A program made the position numbers and the translations under genes. From an uncultured Blautia sp. (lineage in GTDB: Bacteria > Bacillota > Clostridia > Lachnospirales > Lachnospiraceae): a DNA stretch of 37,195 nucleotides. How positions within the stretch are numbered: position 1 is the first letter of the stretch; every line of letters begins with the position of its first letter. The notes below the pieces were generated by a model. That model saw only the letters and a program-made list of their open reading frames with translations. It made no database searches and had not been told where the DNA came from. The stretch is from the NCBI GenBank assembly GCA_946545475.1, contig CAMNNO010000008.1:1-37195 (forward strand), given 5' to 3'. Below, piece by piece: positions 16,959 through 24,438 of the stretch.

Positions 16959-18554
16959 ATGGTAAATGCAATACCAACGCTGAGTGCCGAGCAGAAGGCC
17001 GGCCTCTTTGACGCTATGTTCCCCTCTCTGTTTGAAAGCCTGATACAGATAGATACTCCCAAGCGCCTGGCAACTACCCTGTATGCTGCCGACCCCTTCT
17101 GGGAAAAGACAAAGGGAACCGCTTTCTCGTATGACGAGACCATAAAACAATATATTCTTAACACTTCCATCGACACCGACCCGGAAAATATCATAAAGGA
17201 TCTGACCCTCGATGCCATCCTGGAAAAGCTTTCTTCCCGGCCGGATGAGATGGTCTACTATTCCGTCCACGGCTCCGAGGGGCACGCGGCCATCAAGATC
17301 GCCTGGTTTTTTCCGCTGGGGTCTGTTAACCGCATTGTCCTGGCCATCCGCGATGTCACTTCTGTTTTTGAGAGCGCGGGCAGCCGCCTCTCTTCCCTGA
17401 CTGCGGCTCTTTCCGAGGCCCAGAAGGATATCTCGCGGAAAAATTCTTTCCTGTCCATGCTGAACCAGAACCTGCGCACGCCCCTCTATTCCATTATGGG
17501 CCTTGCCCATATAGCCGAGGAGAATCCGGCGCCCGGCGCCTTTGACGACTATCTGCACAAGATATCCATGTCCGGCTCCTACATGCAGGAGACCATCGAC
17601 GATGTTCTCAGCCTCCGCCAGATCGCGAACCGGAACATTGTGCTCGACCCGGTCATCATCCAGCTGGACGACTTTTTTGCCAATATCGAGCGCATCATAC
17701 GTCCCAACATTTCCGCCAAGGGACTCCTCCTCGAGGTGGATACCAGCCAGGTGTCCGGCCTCCAGGTATCCGCCGATGCCCGGTGCCTGCAGCAGATCGT
17801 GATGAAGATGCTCCGCTCGGCCGCTTCCTATACCGTGAAGGGCGGGCGCATCCGTCTTTATGCCCGGGCCCTTTTCCAGGGCAACGATAATGTCAGCCTG
17901 GAGCTCTCTGTGGAAAACCGGGGAATTGTCATTGACCAGGAACGGCTGTCGGTTCTGTTCAAGCCCTTTGATTATCTGAACGAGCGGCTGGATACCGAAA
18001 ACGGCGACCTGGATATTGCCCTTATCATCCTGCGAAGCTCCCTTTTAGCCATGGGCTGCAATACCATAACGGCGGAGTCCGACGAGAACCGGGGCACCAG
18101 GATCAGTGTGACGCTTTCCCTTCCCCTTTACGGGGAAGCCCCCGTCATCCAGAAAAAGGGCTGCAGCTTTGTGGGCAAGCGCGTGCTTCTGGTGGACGAT
18201 AATGTCATAAGCCTGGAGGTCAGCGAAAAGCTGCTGGTCAATAAGGGGATCGAGGTGACAAAGGTTCACAACGGCCAGGAGGCCGTGGATGCCTTTGTCC
18301 GGGAGAATGGGGCTTTTGACCTGATCCTGATGGATATCCTGATGCCGGTCATGGACGGGCTGACCGCCACCCGCACCATCCGGGCCATGGATGATATTCC
18401 GGCGGCAAAGACGGTGCCCATTGTGGCGCTGACGGTCAACTCCTTCCAGGAGAATATTAAGGAAAGCCTCATGGCAGGGCTCAATACGCATCTGGTCAAG
18501 CCGGTGGAGCCGGATAGTCTGTACCAGACGCTGTCGCATTTCCTTAACAAATAG
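16959..18554 (+). CDS. Degenerate histidine kinase (pseudokinase) with intact receiver domain
   Basis: Cytosolic protein of 531 residues. An N-terminal sensor-like region (1-150, weak PAS character, no recognised family) is followed by a HisKA-like helix pair and HATPase-like fold, then a receiver (about 405-525). The phospho-acceptor is lost: the usual SHE/SHD before RTP is NQN (FLSMLNQNLRTPL), with Gln170 in the His position. The N box reads VMKMLRSAASYT in place of NLxxNAxKFT. The G1 DxGxG has become ENRGIVI, and the GTGLGL segment reads NGDLDIAL. The receiver keeps VLLVDDN, Asp459 in DLILMDILMP and a C-terminal LVKP. ATG at 16959 follows AGGTG; a GTG nine bases upstream is the alternative. 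Divergent from the CheB-CheR hybrid; likely an adaptor or phosphate sink fed by the Hpt protein (inference). Confidence 0.87.
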   Translation: MVNAIPTLSAEQKAGLFDAMFPSLFESLIQIDTPKRLATTLYAADPFWEKTKGTAFSYDETIKQYILNTSIDTDPENIIKDLTLDAILEKLSSRPDEMVYYSVHGSEGHAAIKIAWFFPLGSVNRIVLAIRDVTSVFESAGSRLSSLTAALSEAQKDISRKNSFLSMLNQNLRTPLYSIMGLAHIAEENPAPGAFDDYLHKISMSGSYMQETIDDVLSLRQIANRNIVLDPVIIQLDDFFANIERIIRPNISAKGLLLEVDTSQVSGLQVSADARCLQQIVMKMLRSAASYTVKGGRIRLYARALFQGNDNVSLELSVENRGIVIDQERLSVLFKPFDYLNERLDTENGDLDIALIILRSSLLAMGCNTITAESDENRGTRISVTLSLPLYGEAPVIQKKGCSFVGKRVLLVDDNVISLEVSEKLLVNKGIEVTKVHNGQEAVDAFVRENGAFDLILMDILMPVMDGLTATRTIRAMDDIPAAKTVPIVALTVNSFQENIKESLMAGLNTHLVKPVEPDSLYQTLSHFLNK

Positions 18555-18565
18555 AGTTTATGGCT

Positions 18566-18603
18566 GGGGCCAGTCTCCTTCTTCAAGGAGGCTGGCCCCT
18601 TTT
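18566..18603 (+). terminator. Intrinsic terminator of the pseudokinase gene
   Basis: GGGGCCAGTCTCCTT (18566-18580) pairs with AAGGAGGCTGGCCCC (18585-18599), followed by TTTT, 12 bases after the stop codon. Nothing else is seen between here and 18687. Confidence 0.9.
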
Positions 18604-18687
18604 GTCGCCCCCAGGGGCACGCTAGTTGGTTGTGAGGGTAAGATTTTTTATCTCTGACATCTGCTGAAAGTAAAGCATAGGACGAGT

Positions 18688-18749
18688 AAGAAATGGGGAG
18701 GATTCTCTTTCCTTATAATAACAAGAAAAGAGAATCCTCTCCATTTCTT
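18688..18749 (-). terminator. Long hairpin after the phosphohexomutase gene
   Basis: Arms of 27 bases (AAGAAATGGGGAGGATTCTC... at 18688-18714 with its near-perfect complement at 18723-18749) start right after the mutase stop codon. It belongs to the same family as hairpins at 21307, 24149 and 34316. Confidence 0.75.
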
Positions 18750-18750
18750 C

Positions 18751-20442
18751 TTATGCGATCGTTTCGATCATGCTGTCTACGGATTTTCTCACGGCTGCCA
18801 CTCTTTCTTTCGATTCCGCCTCATTATCCGCTACCGCATAATAATAGAATTTAATCTTGGGTTCTGTTCCGGACGGGCGGACGGCGAACCAGGTGCCGCC
18901 TCCGAGGTCGAAGATCAACACGTTCGAGGCGGGGATGTCCTGATAGCCGTGGAGATAATCGCGCGTCTCCCTGACCGGGAAGCCTCCGAAGGCATCCGGA
19001 TGGCCTTCCCGGAAGTGGTCCATGATGCGGCCGATCCTGTCGGCGCCCTCTTTTCCTTTGAGGACCACCGATACCTGGGCCTCGGCAAAGTAGCCGTAAG
19101 TTTCATAAAGCTTATACAGCGCCTCAAGGAGGGTCAGGCCCTGCTTTTTGTAGTAGGCGGCCATTTCCATGACGAGCATGCCGGCGCATACGCCGTCCTT
19201 ATCGCGGACAGCCTCTCCGGGAGCGCAGCCTATGCTTTCTTCATAGCCGAAGAAATAGCTGTACCCCTCTTTTTCGGCCCTGGGAATGACGCCGCAGATA
19301 TTCTTGAAGCCGGTGAGGGACTGGTAGACCTTTATGCCGTAGGATTCGCAGATGGTCCGGCCGAAGTCGCCGGTCACGATGGACTTGATCATGGCCGCTT
19401 TCTCGGGAAGGCGGCCATTTTCCTTCTGGCTCGCGGCCATATAGGCGATGAGCATGGCGCCGGTCTGGTTTCCGTTGAGGGGAAGGTAACCGCCCTTGCC
19501 ATCGGCGACTTCAATAGCCATGCGGTCGCTGTCCGGGTCGGTGGCGATGAGGACCTCCGCGCCTTTTTCACGGCCAAGCTTCTCCGCCAGCTCAAAGCCC
19601 TTGGGGTCCTCGGGGTTGGGATAGCCGACCGTGGTAAATTCCGGGTCGGGGTCCTTCTGCTCGGGGACGATAGTAAAGTTTTTGTATCCCATCTCCCTGG
19701 CCACCGTCTCCATGGGGATGCTCCCGGCGCCGTTCAGGGGCGTATAGACCACGGTGACGGTCTTGTCCAGCCGCTCTTCGCCCTGCTGGCTCATGGATTC
19801 CACGTAATCGAGGTAGCACCTGTCCATGTCCTCGCCCAGCATGACGACCAGGCCTTTTTCCATTCCCTCGGCAAGGGAAAGGCACGGGTAGTCCGAGAGA
19901 AGGTCCAGGGCCTTGATCTCGGAGAGCATGCCGTCCGAGACCTCTCCGGAGATCTGGGCGCCATCCTCCCAGTAGACCTTGTAGCCGTTATACTCCTTGG
20001 GATTGTGGCTGGCCGTCATGTTGATGCCGGAGAGACATCCGGTCTTCCGGATCGCGAAGGAAAGCTCCGGGGTCGGGCGGAGCGACGGGAACAGGTAGAC
20101 CCGGATGCCGTTGGCCGCGAGGATCCCGGCCACAAGCTCGGAAAACTCCTTGGAATGGTAGCGGCAGTCGTAGGCGATAGCTACGCCCCGGAGAGGGTCC
20201 TGCCCGGATTTTTTAATATAGTTGGCAATGCCCTGGGTCGCCCGGCCCACGGTCCTCTCATTCATGCGGTTCGTGCCCGCCCCGCAGATCCCCCGAAGGC
20301 CTGCGGTGCCAAACTCGATCTCCTGATAAAACCGGTCCGTAATGGCACTCTCATCCCCCGCGATCTTTGTAAGCTCCTCCCTCATCGGGTCATCAGCCGG
20401 AAGCCTCTTAAGCCAAAGCTCATAAACGTCTCTTGCGCTCAT
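18751..20442 (-). CDS. Phosphoglucomutase/phosphomannomutase family phosphohexomutase
   Basis: Interconverts hexose 1- and 6-phosphates, feeding glycogen, cell-wall and capsule sugars. The four alpha-D-phosphohexomutase sites are all present: active-site serine loop NMTASHNPKEYNGYKVY (about 138-154), metal loop ATDPDSDRMAIE (about 302), sugar-specificity loop FGYEESIGC (about 400) and phosphate-binding loop RPSGTEPKIKFYY (about 525). The FGTAGLRGICGAGTNRMNE entry at about 45 is typical of the PgcA-type enzymes. The 563-residue length is normal for this subgroup. GGAGG lies nine bases upstream of the ATG. Glucose versus mannose preference cannot be read from sequence by eye. Confidence 0.93.
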   Translation of the reverse strand: MSARDVYELWLKRLPADDPMREELTKIAGDESAITDRFYQEIEFGTAGLRGICGAGTNRMNERTVGRATQGIANYIKKSGQDPLRGVAIAYDCRYHSKEFSELVAGILAANGIRVYLFPSLRPTPELSFAIRKTGCLSGINMTASHNPKEYNGYKVYWEDGAQISGEVSDGMLSEIKALDLLSDYPCLSLAEGMEKGLVVMLGEDMDRCYLDYVESMSQQGEERLDKTVTVVYTPLNGAGSIPMETVAREMGYKNFTIVPEQKDPDPEFTTVGYPNPEDPKGFELAEKLGREKGAEVLIATDPDSDRMAIEVADGKGGYLPLNGNQTGAMLIAYMAASQKENGRLPEKAAMIKSIVTGDFGRTICESYGIKVYQSLTGFKNICGVIPRAEKEGYSYFFGYEESIGCAPGEAVRDKDGVCAGMLVMEMAAYYKKQGLTLLEALYKLYETYGYFAEAQVSVVLKGKEGADRIGRIMDHFREGHPDAFGGFPVRETRDYLHGYQDIPASNVLIFDLGGGTWFAVRPSGTEPKIKFYYYAVADNEAESKERVAAVRKSVDSMIETIA

Positions 20443-20465
20443 CTGTCAGAACCTCCTAAAAAAAA

Positions 20466-20505
20466 TCCACCTGTACGGTTGGAGCATCTAAAGATGCTCC
20501 AACCT
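20466..20505. repeat. Decayed copy of the TCCACCTGT palindrome
   Basis: Identical left arm TCCACCTGTACGGTTGGAGC to the palindrome at 11891-11940, and an intact inner stem GGTTGGAGCATC/GATGCTCCAACC (20478-20505). The outer right arm has diverged. It lies between the mutase start and the flavoprotein stop. Confidence 0.75.
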
Positions 20506-20524
20506 AAACCTCCCACCGGCCATC

Positions 20525-21151
20525 CTATTTTCCATCCGGGAAGCTGGTAAAGAACTCTCTTTCCAGCTCGGGATAGCCGTACTTTTCTTTCGCATCCGCA
20601 AAGGCCCGGATCATGAAGCTCATGCTTCTGGCAAGGTTTCTCATGACCTGCAGGCCTTCCAGGTCCTTTTTCACGTCCTCGGCCGTGAATCCATGGACCT
20701 GGTTCCAGTATGTCGAGGAAGCCACCGGCATGCTGCTGATCGTGAAATATTTGTTCAGCACGTCAAAGCTTGCCGTATTGCCGCCTCTCCGGCAGCTGAC
20801 GACGGCAGCTCCCACTTTCATATGTTTGGAAAAATGCGTGCTGTAAAACAGTCTGTCCATGAAGGACAGGAGATTCCCATTCGGGGAGCCATAGTAAACC
20901 GGGCTTCCCACAACTAATCCATCGGCCGCCTCAAACTTCGGCGCCACCTCGTTCACAAGGTCATCAAAGACGCACCTGCCGCTCTCGCCGCACTTTCCGC
21001 AGGCCATGCAGCCGCGTATGCTTTTGGTTCCCACCTGGATAAGCTCCGTCTCAATGCCCTCAGCTTTAAAGACCCCGATCATCTCGTCAAGGGCCGCAGC
21101 GGTACATCCATGCTGGTGGGGGCTGCCGTTCAGCAAAAGAACCTGACTCAT
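20525..21151 (-). CDS. Flavodoxin-fold NAD(P)H-dependent oxidoreductase, iron-sulfur flavoprotein-like
   Basis: Soluble FMN-binding protein of the NADPH-dependent FMN reductase/flavodoxin superfamily. The FMN phosphate loop is LLLNGSPHQHGCTAAAL (5-21), and the isoalloxazine-side segment is DGLVVGSPVYYGSPNGNL. Between them, CMACGKCGESGRC has four cysteines spaced C-x2-C-x2-C-x5-C, the compact cluster motif of iron-sulfur flavoproteins, so a 4Fe-4S centre next to FMN is likely. The 208-residue length fits. GGAGGAGA precedes the ATG. Physiological substrate unknown; an electron-transfer or stress role is usual for the family. An imperfect inverted repeat (about 21174-21254) lies in its leader. 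Confidence 0.82.
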   Translation of the reverse strand: MSQVLLLNGSPHQHGCTAAALDEMIGVFKAEGIETELIQVGTKSIRGCMACGKCGESGRCVFDDLVNEVAPKFEAADGLVVGSPVYYGSPNGNLLSFMDRLFYSTHFSKHMKVGAAVVSCRRGGNTASFDVLNKYFTISSMPVASSTYWNQVHGFTAEDVKKDLEGLQVMRNLARSMSFMIRAFADAKEKYGYPELEREFFTSFPDGK

Positions 21152-21306
21152 CGTTTCTCCTCCGTTTCATGCCTCTATAGCGAAAGCAAAAATTCACAAG
21201 CGCTGATAAAAAGCGCAGCCGTTTCATCGTGATTATGTTCCTGCTTTCGCATAGCCTTTTCTATTTTTTCGTCATTAATTACTATAGCACAAAAACAGGA
21301 AGAGGG

Positions 21307-21359
21307 AAAGGGGACGGTTCTTTTTTCTTGATTTTCTCAAGAAAAGAATCGTCCCCTTT
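21307..21359. repeat. GGGGAC-type hairpin
   Basis: AAAGGGGACGGTTCTT... pairs with ...AAGAATCGTCCCCTTT with few mismatches and a CTTGA/TCAAG inner stem. It is a member of the long-hairpin family. It lies in the 478-bp spacer 21152-21629, which also holds element copy B and a GC-rich hairpin. Confidence 0.75.
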
Positions 21360-21400
21360 TCTATCAAAAGTAAGCCGTAATCCGCTTCACTATTTGCATC

Positions 21401-21504
21401 TATACTCGCGAACGAATTTAATTGCCGATTGCAGTTTTACGCCGCGGTATATGCAGTTACACTAGAATAATTGCCTACGGCAATTATTAAGTGTAACTAG
21501 TATA
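21401..21504 (-). repeat. 104-bp dispersed element, copy B
   Basis: Reverse orientation to copy A and nearly identical to it: same ends (TATACTCGCG on the plus strand at 21401; CTAGTATA at 21497-21504), same hairpin arms, same GCCGCGGTATATGCA block. It lies downstream of the double-esterase gene; copy C lies upstream of that gene in the same orientation. Confidence 0.9.
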
Positions 21505-21561
21505 ACTCAATAGTCCGCTTCGCGGACTGTCGGGCGGCGCTTGAAACCCCGCTTGGTACAG

Positions 21562-21608
21562 GGAAGCCCCCCGCCTATGCTTTGTCGGCTTAGAGGCGGG
21601 GGGCTTCC
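21562..21608. terminator. Strong GC-rich hairpin after the double-esterase gene
   Basis: Perfect 15-bp stem: GGAAGCCCCCCGCCT (21562-21576) with AGGCGGGGGGCTTCC (21594-21608). No T-run follows on the minus strand, so it is either a factor-assisted terminator or an mRNA 3' end stabiliser. It sits 22 bases beyond the stop codon. Confidence 0.6.
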
Positions 21609-21629
21609 TTATTGGGTTAAAATTATGGA

Positions 21630-23894
21630 TTATTCGCCTTTAACATGGCTGAACACCCAGTCCAGATGTTCCGTCGTGAAGGCGGCCTCGCAGACCGCAA
21701 TGTGGTCGAGGCCGGGCATGATGTCGAATACGGCTTCGCCGCCATCGGCGATGATGGTCTCATAGGAGCCCTGGATGCGGGTCGGGCTTGTGACGCCATC
21801 TTCGCCGGCCAGGTGGTCGTTTTCACCGGCGACGATCATGAGTGGCGTGGTAACCAGGTTTTCAAAGCTGACTTCCGGATCGGTGACTGCCGCAAAGGCT
21901 ACGGGCATCGCCGCCGCAAAGAAATCCGGATGGTCGGAGGTGACAGCCCAGGTGCCCTGGCCGCCCATGGATACGCCCATGACGTAGACCCGGCTGGGGT
22001 CAATGTCATAAGAGGCATCGTCCACATAGCTCTTTAACATATCTCCAAGGGTGCTGCTGTAGGCAACCCAGTTCGGGTTCTTGAACTGGCCCATGATGAA
22101 TTTGGCCTTGATTCCATTCCTGACCAGGTAATCGGGAATGTCATAGGTTCCGTTCAGCTTAAGGTAGGTGGCATTATCGGTTCCGCGGTAACTGCTGCCG
22201 TGGAGGAAAAGGACCAGGGCGTTCTTCCCTTCCTGCTCCGGAAGGACATCGGTGGTGCGGTAGTTCAGGACCATGTCGCCTTCATAGGTATGGGGCTCAA
22301 AGATGTAATCCTGCTCATTACCCGCGACAAGATAGTCATAATCGGCTTTCATGGACAGATAGTAGAAATTGCCGTCCTTGAAGGCCTTGGCGCCGTCCTC
22401 ATAAAAGGCTTCTTCCCAGAAGGTGACGGGAACATAAGCCACATCGTCTTTAAGGACGACCGCCTCGGAAGCATCTGCCTCGATATCGTTATAGGCAACG
22501 ATGTATTTTCCTTCTTCGGCATTATTATAGGTCACGCCCAAGGCATTGGAGACTTCCTTGAGAGGAACATAGACGACCTCCTCCTCAGCATAGGGAAGGG
22601 CTTCGCCAAAGGTCACCCACGCGCCGTTGGCGTTAATGGCATAGGCATCCTCAGCGATCTCGGGCTTTTCGGAGCGGTAGGCGCGGACGCGCTTTCCATC
22701 CTCTGTCTTGACAAAGCCCAGAAGCCAGTCAAGACGGGGAGCTGTCATGGAATATTCGCAGGACTGCATATGGTTGTAGGAAGGCTCAGTCTCATAGACG
22801 ACCGTGCCGCCGGCTGCCTTGAATCCTTCATAGAAGGCCTGCATGCCGTCCTGCATCTCCTGGGAATCCCCACCGCCGACAAGCATGTAAAGCGGAACTT
22901 CCGTCGTGATCTCTTCCAGGGCGATATTGCACATGGGGCTGTTGGCGTTGCCGGAGATGGGCATGCCCGCGGCAAACAGATCCGCATGGTCGCGGAGCAT
23001 TCCCCAGGTACCATGGCTGCCCATGGAGCATCCGGTGATATACACGCGGCCGGGGTCGATGTCGTTTTCTTCCATGTAGGCCGTGATGACATTGGCGATG
23101 TCATCGGTCAGGACCGTCCAGCCCTCCCTTGTGGTGTTGGTGCACTGGGGGATCAGGATGTAGCCCTTCATGTCATTGTCCAGAAGGTATTTTGCGATGG
23201 TGGTGGCCGGCGTCAGCTTAAGGGGCGCGATGCCGTCGTATCCACGGTAGCTGTTGCCATGGAGGAAGACGATGAGGGGAGCCGCCTCTTCTTTTGATCC
23301 GTTGATCATGGCTGCCCGGTAGGGAACCGTAAAGCCTTCTTCGTTCTGGTAGCGGCCGGCGGTAAAGGGAATCTCATTCCCGTCCACATCCAGGACATAG
23401 ACCGTCTCGTCGTCCGTCAGGGTAATGTAAAGATACGGACCATCGGTCATGGTCTTTCCGCCGATCACCTTGTACGCCTCGCTGCCGGGCTCATAGCTTT
23501 CCGCATTAAAGCCATCCGCAAAGAAGGTAAGGGGAACGTACTCGCCATCCTCGGCCTCTTCGCCGCTGGCGTTGAAAAGATATCCGGTAAGGTCGGCCTC
23601 GGCCGTCTTATAGGTCAGCGTGCTGCCGTCGATAACCGCGCCCAGCTCATCGGCCACTGCCTTTAAGGGGACATAAAAGACATTTTTGTCGTCCACGCTC
23701 ACCGCATAGGCTTCTTCCTCACCGCAGTCGACCCAGCGGCCGTTGACATTAACGGCATATTCGCCCTCGGCGACTTCCGGCTTGACGCTTTCGTAAAAAC
23801 GGACCTGAGTGTCCGCCATAGCAGATACCGACAGGCAGGCCCCGGAGAGGATACCGGCGAGAGCCATAAGCATGGATGTATGGAACTTCTTCAT
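21630..23894 (-). CDS. Secreted protein with two alpha/beta-hydrolase (esterase) units
   Basis: Exported hydrolase of 754 residues. Signal peptide: MKKFHTSMLMALAGILSGACLSVSAMA, cleavage near residue 27. The mature protein has two units of the same design (about 28-385 and 390-750). Each starts with a stalk-like domain resembling the copper-amine-oxidase N-terminal type (YAVNVNGRWV..., VFYVPLKAVADELG; and YAINANGAWV..., VVYVPLKEVSNALG). A prolyl-oligopeptidase/PHB-depolymerase-like esterase domain follows, with HGNSYRG or HGSSYRG oxyanion segments, nucleophile elbows GCSMG and GVSMG, and late His in YNHMQSCE and LDHIAVCE. Both catalytic sites look intact. Start at 23894 is preferred for its GGAGG; an ATG six codons earlier lacks one. 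Probably releases acyl or feruloyl/acetyl groups from polysaccharide; the substrate is a guess. Confidence 0.82.
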   Translation of the reverse strand: MKKFHTSMLMALAGILSGACLSVSAMADTQVRFYESVKPEVAEGEYAVNVNGRWVDCGEEEAYAVSVDDKNVFYVPLKAVADELGAVIDGSTLTYKTAEADLTGYLFNASGEEAEDGEYVPLTFFADGFNAESYEPGSEAYKVIGGKTMTDGPYLYITLTDDETVYVLDVDGNEIPFTAGRYQNEEGFTVPYRAAMINGSKEEAAPLIVFLHGNSYRGYDGIAPLKLTPATTIAKYLLDNDMKGYILIPQCTNTTREGWTVLTDDIANVITAYMEENDIDPGRVYITGCSMGSHGTWGMLRDHADLFAAGMPISGNANSPMCNIALEEITTEVPLYMLVGGGDSQEMQDGMQAFYEGFKAAGGTVVYETEPSYNHMQSCEYSMTAPRLDWLLGFVKTEDGKRVRAYRSEKPEIAEDAYAINANGAWVTFGEALPYAEEEVVYVPLKEVSNALGVTYNNAEEGKYIVAYNDIEADASEAVVLKDDVAYVPVTFWEEAFYEDGAKAFKDGNFYYLSMKADYDYLVAGNEQDYIFEPHTYEGDMVLNYRTTDVLPEQEGKNALVLFLHGSSYRGTDNATYLKLNGTYDIPDYLVRNGIKAKFIMGQFKNPNWVAYSSTLGDMLKSYVDDASYDIDPSRVYVMGVSMGGQGTWAVTSDHPDFFAAAMPVAFAAVTDPEVSFENLVTTPLMIVAGENDHLAGEDGVTSPTRIQGSYETIIADGGEAVFDIMPGLDHIAVCEAAFTTEHLDWVFSHVKGE

Positions 23895-23914
23895 TTTGCG
23901 CAACCTCCTCATAT

Positions 23915-24018
23915 GATACTCGCGAACAATAAAATAACACTTTTTTGATTTTATGCCGCGGTATATGCAGAAGTACTGAGAAAATTACCGGTGGTAATTT
24001 TCCAATACTTCTAGTATA
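23915..24018 (-). repeat. 104-bp dispersed element, copy C
   Basis: Same length and ends as A and B (GATACTCGCG...CTAGTATA on the plus strand) and the same GCCGCGGTATATGCA block. The hairpin arms are different but still complementary: AAAATTACC/GGTAATTTT inside AAGTACT/AATACTT. It lies inside the predicted 5' leader of the double-esterase gene. Confidence 0.88.
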
Positions 24019-24051
24019 AATATGCACAGGATCTTTTCCTGATATGGCTTG

Positions 24052-24079
24052 ATTTTATCATTTATTTACATTTAATCAA
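24052..24079 (-). promoter_or_regulatory. Sigma-A-type promoter for the double-esterase gene
   Basis: -35 TTGATT (24074-24079), 16-bp spacer, -10 TAAAAT (24052-24057) on the minus strand. It predicts a leader of about 150 nt that contains the whole 104-bp element copy C. Confidence 0.55.
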
Positions 24080-24148
24080 GACACTATGCACATCCGGCAG
24101 GTATTTACGCACAACCGGCTGCTTGAAGAAGACATGTGAGGGGAAAAA

Positions 24149-24215
24149 GAAGAGAAGGGGACATTTCTGTTTTCTTGTCTTTTAAACAAGAAAACAGAAA
24201 TGTCCCCTTCTCTTC
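24149..24215. repeat. GGGGAC-type hairpin with a 30-bp perfect stem
   Basis: Left arm 24149-24178 (GAAGAGAAGGGGACATTTCT...) is exactly complementary to right arm 24186-24215, with a seven-base loop. It is the longest perfect stem in the window. It lies in the 544-bp spacer 23895-24438. The rest of that spacer (24220-24438) is AT-rich and shows no gene. Confidence 0.9.
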
Positions 24216-24438
24216 TCACACTTCCCATTGATATAATATTTAGTTTGTATGGCAAATGATACAAAAACCGAAATCACGGTTCCGGCAGACCTAATGGCTG
24301 GACGGGTGTTGCTTTTCTCCCGCCTCCTCTGCTGTTCTAAAATATATATCTGATCTTTTCTCCAAAAATATGGCTGTAAGGGAAGCTCTTAGATTATAAT
24401 ATACTGTTTTTCTTTTCCTGTCAATCCTGCGTCTATTT

